DNA of 64,000 nucleotides from Chlamydoabsidia padenii (Eukaryota; Mucoromycota; Mucoromycetes; Mucorales; Cunninghamellaceae). Below are positions 56,052-64,000 of the stretch, piece by piece (position 1 is the first letter of the stretch; each line of letters opens with the position of its first letter). A model generated the notes under the pieces. That model was not told where the DNA came from and did not search any database. It saw only the letters and a list, made by a program, of their open reading frames with translations. Made by a program: the position numbers and the translations under genes. The stretch spans positions 806,001 through 870,000 of the forward strand of contig JAIWND010000012.1 in assembly GCA_025330725.1 (NCBI GenBank), in the 5' to 3' direction.

Positions 56052-56606
56052 ATACCTTTATACACAATAAGTGGAAGTATAAACAATGGAGAAGATACAA
56101 AAGAGGAAATAAAGATATATATATATAGATATAAAGCGTGAGAAAGGAAGAAGAAGAGGAATGATATAGTAGGAGGTAATGGAGAGAATGTGGAGAGAGA
56201 GAGAGAGAGAGAAAGAAAGTGTGAATAATGTCGGGAATTGAAAATGCCCTAATTTTATCAACAGCAGGAACATTTCAGCCAATGAAAAAGTTGGAAATGA
56301 AAATCATGGTGGTTATGATCCATATTAAAAATGGCCAAGTATTACTTGAATTGAAAACCAAAGATGAAGTTGATATGTTCTACTTGATTATGACCCAACT
56401 CCTGTCCACCCTCGACCCCATTCCCCTGTCTTTCCCTTACTCCACCTCCTTGGGTCAATGTCGGTATTTGAAAGTGTAGGTGACAACCGGCATGTCACTG
56501 AACAAGCAAAGAAGGTGCATCGGCATGATTATCGACATCCTTATTTTCATGCATCACCACGTTGAAGTATCAAGAACGATATATCGGGTCATGATTACTT
56601 TCGTGC

Positions 56607-56651
<45 letters not shown>

Positions 56652-58047
56652 GGCATAATGCAATGGAGAATGGTAAAATGCGGGGTTTAAAACATATGTG
56701 TGGATGGGAAAGAAGAAAACGGGAAGAACGTTGTGTGATCAAGCAAGAACTTTACTGTATGGACCATGCGGAATACATGTCCAATCAAGATAATCATGCT
56801 CAGCCCTAATACACAATAAGAAAAACACATTCATGCGATTCTCGGTCTTTCATCCGAGCTGGGTCTCAGGGAGAAAGAGAAAAGGGGAGTCTTTTTAACA
56901 TGAAGAAATCTTTTGATCCTTCAGGGACCCTTTTGTCACAAGCATACATCCGATGATGTATCAAACCTTTTTTGATTTTATTTTGTTCCTTGGATTCATG
57001 TATCACCTGTTATACTATAATCATTATTATCTTTTTTTAGTTGAAACCACGTTTTCGTTAAGGAATATCATCCTTTCTCATGGCTTGTGCCCTGATAAAT
57101 CCTTCCTCGGCGGGTTTTGAAATGTTTGGTTAAAGTATGATATAATGAGAATCAAGAGGAGGTCACACGGTATAGCATATTTTACCATAATTGACTGTCA
57201 GTGCGTTTGCATCAATGGGGTGATTAAACATTGAACGATGCTTTACCTCTCACATTATTTTGTGTCTTGACGTTAGAGAACCTCATTAGCATGTTAGTCA
57301 ATTCCTTATTGGGCTACTTCCCCCTTTTCTTTTTTTTTTTTTTTTTTTTTTTTTTTCATTTGGATTTTTGAATCTCATCATGAGAGTGGACTGTATTATA
57401 TGGCATATATGTATCTACTTTGTATAAAATACGATTACACCAATGAAACCAATAAAACCTTTATCCAAACCTTGGGGATGGGGAAAGGGCGAAACTGAGT
57501 TTTCGGGATTTAAAATTATGTACAGCTGCATATATTTCAAACAATAGGGAGAAGCAAGTGAGTTATAATGATAAACTTTTGTGTGCAAGTTAGATGTAAG
57601 GTGGGGTTAAAGTTCACTTAAGGAGATGATACATTGGTTAATGTATCTCTTTCATTCTCGTTCATGTCAACAGTGTCTATCATTACCTCATCTGAACCAA
57701 GAATTCGGGATCCCGGATCGTCTATGATATCGAAACGGGTTAAAAAGTAAAATAAAACCTCCCCTCCCAATTCCTCTTTTTCTTCTCCGGCTAAAGAGAC
57801 GGGATCGCTTTTCTAAAGTTGTCTCCTAAGGAAAAAGGGAGATGTGTAACTGAGGTAGCTTAAAAGAAGAAAACAGCAAATCCGTGCATTTCTTTATGTT
57901 TCACTCTTTATTTCCCTCACTATTTCTTTCTTTTCAAAGGGTGTAGGATAGTAAGGAAAAAAAAAAGGAGTGGATGCCTGTCAGAAACAACACATTTGCA
58001 TTCCCATGGATCTAGTACAATTGTGCTTTGTCTCAAATGCTTGATAT

Positions 58048-58064
58048 CGGCATTTGAAATAATG
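58048..58064 (+). promoter_or_regulatory. Recurrent promoter motif copy (C2H2 gene, distal)
   Basis: CGGCATTTGAAATAATG, about 210 bases before the C2H2 start, same orientation, with the AATG extension also seen before the BRCT and carboxypeptidase genes. Confidence 0.5.
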
Positions 58065-58163
58065 CAGCGTTTTGTGCCACACATCTCTTATATTGATTTT
58101 CCATTTAACCCGTGATTTCCCTCTCACCCCTCATTTCAACTCTGTGAAAAGGAAGGGGGTGTG

Positions 58164-58176
58164 AATTCAAACGCCG
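58164..58176 (-). promoter_or_regulatory. Recurrent promoter motif copy (C2H2 gene, proximal)
   Basis: Minus-strand CGGCGTTTGAATT, about 95-107 bases before the C2H2 start, opposite orientation. Confidence 0.45.
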
Positions 58177-58270
58177 ATGAGCTTAAAATAAAAAGCGCCC
58201 GATTTTGATTCTTTTTCCTTCTCTTTCTTTCCATTTCAACTTACTTTTACAAACTTTATCATTTTACATT

Positions 58271-59139
58271 ATGGATATTCAAAACTTACTAAACCAAGAT
58301 CATATTTATCATCAACAATGTTATCAGCACCATCATCAACAACAGCAACAAAAACAACATTACTCCAATATCAATATTCATGAAGACAAACCTTTTGAAT
58401 GTACATGGCCTGGTTGTGAAAAAGGGTTTTCACGTAGATCTGATCTGTCAAGACATCGTCGTATACACACTGGTGAACGGCCTTATCATTGCGAATGGAA
58501 AGGATGCGGAAAACAATTCATCCAACGGTCGGCTCTCACTGTGCATTTCCGAACTCATACTGGCGAACGCCCTCATGTATGCGAGTATGACACTTGTGGC
58601 AAATCTTTTAGTGATGTAAGCATAAAAATGACAATTATGGAGTAAATAGTCTGAAAAACTAACTTCTTCTTTTTTATTTAACACTAGTCTTCTTCTTTGG
58701 CAAGACACCGACGTACCCATACTGGAAAACGACCTTATGTATGCCATTACATCGATTGTGGGAAATCATTCACTAGGAAAACAACATTGTCAAGACATCA
58801 ACGAAGTCATGATTCAGAATGGAAAGCAACAAGGTAAAAGAGAAAAAGAAAAAAAGAAAAAGAAAAAGAAAGACACTAATGATGATAAGCTTTATACTGA
58901 TTATGATCATTTTCCTCATTTATAGTAGCGACACCAAGAATAAAATGTTACCACAACATTATGTAGCATCACCGACATCTCCTTCTAGCAACAGCGACTC
59001 TGATACCGATGCTCCTAACAGTCCTCCTTTGACACCTTCGGATCAAGTACATTTTCGTACATCGCCACCCCTGATTGCACCTGTTGTACATCGGCTTCAC
59101 GATCACCCTATGACTGCCTTCCCTAAACTATCACCTTGA
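58271..59139 (+). CDS. C2H2 zinc-finger transcription factor, four fingers (3 exons, 234 aa)
   Basis: Exons 58271-58615, 58688-58833 and 58926-59139; phases agree. After a Gln/His-rich start, four consecutive C2H2 fingers with TGE(R/K)P linkers follow: [60 protein letters not shown] and [20 protein letters not shown]. Each has the C-x4-C spacing common in Zap1, Rme1 and TFIIIA-like fingers, so it is certainly a DNA-binding protein. The C-terminal 80 residues are Ser/Pro/Asp-rich with several SP/TP sites, a likely activation or regulatory region. Finger 3 spans the first intron. I cannot name an ortholog; a zinc- or stress-responsive regulator is possible. Confidence 0.88.
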
Positions 59140-61096
59140 CATAATCTGATGGATTCAAGTTGGATATCTCGACCTTACTACTACCAATGAAAACAACCTT
59201 GGTAATTGGTTACTGGAATGGTGACAGGATCCTTCAACACATATACACAGACTCTCATTTACCTCCAATTTTATTTTATCCCTCACCCTCTTTTTATCAT
59301 TAACATTGATTTCTTAATACCACATCACACCCCCTTTTTACATTCACCCTTTGATCCCCTTACCGAAAAAAAAAAGTTTTCATTTTGTACATAGATCTAT
59401 TTATAATTCCACTTACTTATGCTGTCATTTTTTTTTTATACATTGCCTCTCGTAGTATCTAGTACCAACTATTGTATATGCCTTTATCATTTTATTTTGT
59501 TACCCTTATTACAATGATCAACCTTATAAAACTCCCACCACTCCCTTTTAATCCACACACACCTAGTAAAGTAGTTATCCTTCCTCTCTTTTATACCACC
59601 CTTTGCCATATATTTTTATATATAATTCGCCTCTATACTTATCATTCCTCATACTACTTTTGTAATTTAAAACATAATCTTCAAATCCTAATAAAGTTAA
59701 ACATTTACATTCATCGTCTTTGGCACTGGTAACAGTGTGATCTCTTTATTTAACAAAATACAAATGGCGTTTCATTTTTGGTTTTCTGGGGCTAAAAACA
59801 ACAACAACAAATAAGATCATGCTCCTACTTGTATTTTTTGTTTTGTCTCCTTTCGTTTGTTCATTTATCACTTTCTGAAAGAGTAAACAACCATTCATGC
59901 ATGATGGACCCGAGCGGAGTTTAATCTAAACCCCGACAAATTCAGGGGAAAGTATTGATGACGGGAGTTCGTCAAGTTAGCGGAGATGGATCTATCCCAT
60001 GCACAATTGAGAAGAAAGTGTATGCCATTCTTATAGTGACTAGTGCATGATTCTTTCAACGAATAAAGAAATACCGAAAAACTGGGGTCTCAAAGAGAAT
60101 GTATCCTTTTTAGACAAAAAAACAACCTCTCTGCCGATTATCAAGATTGCTACCTTGTCCCTGGGTTAGGTACCATTAGGGACATCATGCGCATGCGTGA
60201 AGAAGAAGAAAAAGGAAACCATCCTTTGATGAATATTCTACTGGTTTGATCCTACTCTTATTTACGTGCGTCTTACTTGCTAGATCTCCATGAAACGCAG
60301 GGCAAGGCAACGATCTACCGACAGTTTTCTCTGGAGAAAATGAGGAGATAGACAAGTTGGTTTTTTTTTTGCATACCCCGCAATTGGTAGCCGGATCAGT
60401 GTCAATCAAAAGGAGATATCATATCGGATATGGACCCCCTTTTCTTGTACCTTGCATGATGGCAATGGAAATGATTTCTTCTTTCTTTTGTGGGAAATCA
60501 TCACCATGATTTTTCTTCGGATCATGAATTCCGTGCCCACCCAGCACTGGAAAGGTTTCTGTGTAACACAGTGCCAAACTGAGAAATATGTGATCATCAA
60601 ATTATCCACTGTCAGCTTATATCAGTTTTTAGGAGCATGTTTTATAGCATATAGAAGGATGGCATGCTCCCAAAAAAAAAGCGGAAGATCATTCGCTCCC
60701 TCAACCTTCCCCCTCTTTCTCTCTTTCATTGTATATATCACCCCATGAGTAAGCCACACTATTGAAGGGCACCTTTTTCTTTACCACCAAATCCATGATG
60801 ACCATGTTCTTCAAGTAATCCCTTTACCATATGAACTTTTTCATATGGTCGGGTAAGCTTATTTTCCACAGGCTCCAATCCAACTCGGTGGAAGAAGCAT
60901 AAATCTTATTTTTCGTTTCCCGACTGGGGGATTTAATTGGCTGTATGGCCCCAAAACTCCACCTTCACATGCCAAAATTTTGTTTTTTATGTGAAAGCCT
61001 GTCCGCTCTTTCCATTCTTTTCCCTCTTTTCTTCATACCTCTTTTTTTAACCTTACATTACACTACCCCCCTCACTCCATTCAACTCTATTATACC
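59140..61096. other. Long intergenic region, nothing recognised
   Basis: Nearly 2 kb. The first 600 bases are T/C-rich 3' UTR-like sequence with AATAAA near 59690. The rest is mixed DNA with short ORFs in low-complexity sequence. The GGGGGATTTAATTGGC near 60936 is a weak motif relative upstream of the b5-dehydrogenase. No RNA gene recognised. Confidence 0.4.
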
Positions 61097-63233
61097 ATGC
61101 CTGAATTGAAAACGTATACCAGGGAAGAAGTCAAGAAACATAACGTGGAAGGTGATGCCTGGATTATTATCGATTCTGAAGTTTACAACATCTCAACCTT
61201 TGCTGATTTGCATCCTGGTGGCGCTCACGTCTTGTATGAATTAGCTGGCAAGGATGTCACTGGTAAGTAAAAAAAAAAAAAAAAAAGGAAAACAAGGTAC
61301 AAGAAGATTTAAAAAACTAACTATTGTCACTCTCTTTACTAGATGAATTCTATGGTTTGCACAGACAGGAAGTATTAATCAAGTACGCTCCTCGTCTCAA
61401 GATTGGTAACATCGCTGATGAAGAACCCAATATCAAGATCGCTCAACCTGGTGACTTTTCCACTGTGCCTTATGGTGAACCAAGCTATTGGATGGGTTTC
61501 CACTCACCATACTTCAAGTAGGTCTTTTTTTTTATTTATTTATTTAAAAAAAAGCGGGGTAATGATGATGTACCAACCAATTTTTTTTTTTTGTTTATGT
61601 TTATGTACGACCATGACGCGTGATGTAACAGTGAATCTCACACACAATTCCGTACGGCGATTCGCAAAATCTATGACAGCATCAAGGAAGAAGCCCATCA
61701 ATGTGAAGATATGAACAAGGTACCCTCCAAAGAACTCTACCGTATGTTGGGTGAAGAAGGTGTATTGGCTTCTCAAATTGGTCCTGGTCCTTGGATGGGA
61801 AAAGTCATTAAGAAACTTCCTGGTGGTATCAAGCCTGAAGAATTTGATTTCTTCCACGAACTTATTGCTCATCAAGAAAACGCCCGAGTTGGTGCCCCCG
61901 GTTTTTGTGATGGTATCTCTTCTGGTTATGTAATTGGTTTACCTCCTGTCTTCCATGGTGGTTCTGATGCCCTCAAGGCAAAGGTGGTGCCAGAAGTACT
62001 TTTGGGTCGAAAGCGCATTTGTCTTGCCATTACTGAACCTACTACTGGAAGTGATGTCAGCGCAATTAGGTAATACATAACCTCACATAACTTGGAAACT
62101 ATTATCATTTTTACTCAATTCCTTCTTTTTATTTTATTTATTACCTTGATGATCTCAATAGATGTACTGCTAAACGTACTCCTGATGGCAAGCACTTTAT
62201 CGTCAATGGTGTCAAGAAATGGATCACTAATGGTACTTTTGCTGATTACTTCAGTGTGGCTGTCAAGACTGAAAAGGGTATTACCATGCTTCTCATTGAG
62301 CGTGATGACAATGTTGAAACCAAGGCTATCAAGACTGCTTATGGTGCCTCTGCTGGTACATCTTACATCACTTTTGAAAATGTCAAGGTGCCTGTGGAAA
62401 ATATCTTGGGCGAAGAAGGCAAAGGCTTCTTTGTCATCATGGCCAAGTAAGTGATAAATGAACACTGAATTGAATGAAACTAAACATCTCATATTAATCA
62501 CCTTTTTAACCCCTTTTTATAGTTTCTGCAAGGAACGTTGGTACATTTGCGCTGCTGTCAACGCGGGATCCCGTAATGTCATCGAAGAGTGCTTCAAGTG
62601 GGCGAACCAACGCAAGGTGTTTGGTAAACGCTTGATTGAACAACCTGTTATTCGTAACAAGTTGGCATCTATGGTAAGAAGATAATACAATGTTGTAATA
62701 CCCAACAAGGATATGATGCTCACATCCTCTTTTGTTTTTTGTTTTTTAAAAAAATAGGTGTCCGAACTGGAGGCGGTAGAAAACTGGCACGAAAACTTGA
62801 CCTACCAAATGTCCAAGATGTCCTACTTTGAAATGGCTACTAAACTTCTTGGCCCCGTGGCTTTACTTAAGTACCGAAGCACGCGCACTGCTCACAACAT
62901 TGCTGACGAAGCTTCTCAGATCTTCGGTAAGAATTTAAAGAAAAAGCTGTGTGTTAATGACTCAACTTTTTTTTTTTTTTTTTAATGGTATCATGCATAT
63001 AGGTGGTCGAGCTATCACAAAGACTGGTATGGGGAAGAATATTGAAGCCTTCCATCGTACCTACAAATTTGCCGTAAGTTGAATCAATGCCTACTTGGTT
63101 ATCATAATGATCGACTCACGCTCATCTTTATGTACAACTTTAATAGTCTATTTTGGGTGGTAGTGAAGAAATCATGGCTGACTTGGGTATCAATCAAGCG
63201 ATGCGTATCTTCCCTCAAGACTCCAAGCTTTAG
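61097..63233 (+). CDS. Acyl-CoA dehydrogenase with N-terminal cytochrome b5 domain (8 exons, 513 aa)
   Basis: Exons 61097-61262, 61343-61517, 61632-62069, 62162-62446, 62523-62673, 62758-62926, 63003-63073 and 63147-63233; phases agree. Residues 5-80 are a cytochrome b5 domain: [40 protein letters not shown] with the heme-ligating His in HPGG, then [10 protein letters not shown] (second His). An acyl-CoA dehydrogenase follows: [17 protein letters not shown] (FAD/substrate loop), [38 protein letters not shown], and a C-terminal helical domain with [20 protein letters not shown] and [14 protein letters not shown]. The catalytic Glu region is EEIM. Fungi use such b5 fusions, where heme may accept electrons in place of ETF. 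The substrate (fatty or branched acyl-CoA) and location cannot be told; no targeting signal is visible. Confidence 0.93.
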
Positions 63234-63734
63234 TGGTGGGTGATCTGCTCGAATCTTCTCTTGGGTCTGCCTTACAACGGAAGTCTGTTATACATATTTA
63301 GTTTAGTAATCTACCCCGCCCTCTATTCCTGTTAGTCATCTTTTTTTATATATTTTGCTAACTATGTTGTTGTTAAATAAAATTTGTTTATTGATATTTT
63401 ATCAATCTATAAACATGATCTTTACCACTGGGAAATATTTTCAGATGATATGATTTGAATCAAGGTAATGCTGTTTGGCTACACATCTTCTGGGAAAACA
63501 AAGGCAGGGTTTAACCAAGTACGCGTGTTGATATTTTGGCATGAATGGCGGGATCTGAATGTTTAAACCGATTCCTTCCAATTCACCAACTTCGTGCACA
63601 TAATGAAATGGTACAGAGACATTAAATAGACAACCATTATATCAAATCAATAGTTAAGACAAAGTAGGATTCATGTTTTATTAATCATTGGACACAAACA
63701 AATCAAACTACATTAAATAAATCTAAAAGTATGT
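63234..63734. other. Convergent 3' region between the dehydrogenase and eEF1-gamma
   Basis: Both genes end here, so no promoter is expected. It nonetheless contains GGCGGGATCTGAATG at about 63547-63561, a motif variant, and AATAAA-like signals on both strands. Confidence 0.5.
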
Positions 63735-64000
63735 TTACTTGAAGATTTTACCATCAGCAAAACCTTCGACTTCCCAGGCCATGTACTTGTAGATTTCATC
63801 CTTCTTTTCTTCGTATTGAGAAGGTTCGATCTTGACAAAGTTGTAAGAGCCATAATCAGCAGCATCATAGACTTCAAAGGGCACTTCTTGACCACGGATG
63901 AGGAAATAACCAGAGATGGAGTTGTTGTTGTTTTCACCACAGACGACCAAAGAGCCAAAGGCATACTTGCGGGCCATTTCCAAACGAGCAAAGAAACCAC
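63735..64000 (-). CDS. TEF4: Elongation factor 1-gamma (eEF1Bgamma), C-terminal part, runs off the window
   Basis: Minus-strand open frame from the window edge to the TTA stop at 63735-63737. It reads GFFARLEMARKYAFGSLVVC, GENNNNSISGYFLIRGQEVP, then YNFVKIEPSQYEEKKDEIYK and WEVEGFADGKIFK at the very end. The F-G-S-(L/V)-x-V-x-G-x-N-N-x-x-x-I-S-G core and the closing (G)KIFK are the conserved C-terminal domain of eEF1-gamma, which anchors the GTP-exchange complex for eEF1A. The N-terminal glutathione-transferase-like part lies outside. The overlapping frame starting MVSLLVWKWP is a shadow. Only the last exon is seen here; its 5' limit is unknown. Confidence 0.92.
   Translation of the reverse strand, partial: GFFARLEMARKYAFGSLVVCGENNNNSISGYFLIRGQEVPFEVYDAADYGSYNFVKIEPSQYEEKKDEIYKYMAWEVEGFADGKIFK

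Larger units (their letters stand above)
56052..58270. other. Intergenic region of about 2.2 kb, promoter-motif rich
   Basis: Plus-strand motif-like sequences: CGGGAATTGAAAAT (about 56233-56246), CGGTATTTGAAAGTG (about 56462-56475), GCGGGGTTTAAAAC (about 56680-56693), GGCGGGTTTTGAAATG (about 57109-57124), CGGGATTTAAAATTA (about 57503-57517) and the C2H2-gene copies below. An A run (about 56612-56648) and a T run (about 57329-57356). The ORF at 56228-56479 starts within a motif and lacks support. No gene seen. Confidence 0.45.

Noticed and set aside
56228..56479. 83-codon plus-strand ORF upstream of the HIBCH-like gene
   Set aside because: Begins within a motif copy, has no recognisable domain and no exon features. 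Probably chance.
1..64000. CRISPR arrays, bacterial operons, phage genes
   Set aside because: None seen. Splicing, intron density and gene families show nuclear fungal DNA.
1..64000. tRNA, rRNA or small nuclear RNA genes
   Set aside because: I looked for B-box-like GGTTCGAATCC and cloverleaf patterns and found none convincing. A covariance-model scan would settle this.

Overview
This is a eukaryotic window, almost certainly from a mucoromycete fungus (Mucorales-like). The genes carry many short introns (about 50-110 bases) with GTAAGT-type donors, CTAAC-like branch sites and TAG/CAG acceptors. The DNA is AT-rich, full of long A/T homopolymers, and has no operon structure. Families such as the Vms1, Cog6, Npr2, Pho80-type cyclin, Rom2-type RhoGEF and fungal cytochrome b5-acyl-CoA dehydrogenase proteins fit a fungus. 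Every multi-exon model given here was checked by hand for exon phase, and total coding lengths are multiples of three.

Layout. 1-4.6 kb: 5' part of NPR2 (minus), a small Cys-rich protein (minus), and a broken, unidentified coding region. 5-18 kb: a row of plus-strand genes, VMS1, a PHO80-like cyclin, a tandem-BRCT protein, a vacuolar-type serine carboxypeptidase, a MEAK7/Rtc5-like TLDc protein and an SGNH hydrolase with a C-terminal membrane anchor. 18-22 kb: repeat-rich DNA with a TAA-flanked MITE, diverged copies of a roughly 240-base repeat and a Lys-rich, probably GPI-anchored secreted protein. 22-26 kb: a Rho1 exchange factor. 26-35 kb: a minus-strand block with a small membrane protein, COG6, a protein kinase, a membrane RING-H2 ligase and a YeiH-type transporter. 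36-37.5 kb: a GATA factor. 37.5-39.2 kb: a tandem repeat array. 39-41 kb: asparagine synthetase. 41-44 kb: gene-poor DNA with decayed coding sequence. 44-56 kb: a minus-strand block with a coiled-coil/membrane protein, a 1560-residue paladin-like triple phosphatase-fold protein, DPH4 and an HIBCH/mS47-like protein. 58-64 kb: a C2H2 factor, a cytochrome b5-acyl-CoA dehydrogenase and the 3' end of eEF1-gamma.

The genes are mostly unrelated housekeeping functions. Links between them are loose: NPR2 (GATOR1), MEAK7/Rtc5 and the GATA factor touch nitrogen/TORC1 signalling, Vms1 and the RING protein touch protein quality control, and Cog6 and the carboxypeptidase belong to the secretory/vacuolar system.

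The most striking unexplained signal is a short sequence, consensus GCGG(G/C)ATTTGAAAT, in either orientation. It recurs some thirty times, typically 65-220 bases before start codons of otherwise unrelated genes, and also occurs inside a dispersed repeat. I know of no description of it as a fungal promoter element. It looks like a candidate new core-promoter or cell-cycle-type element.
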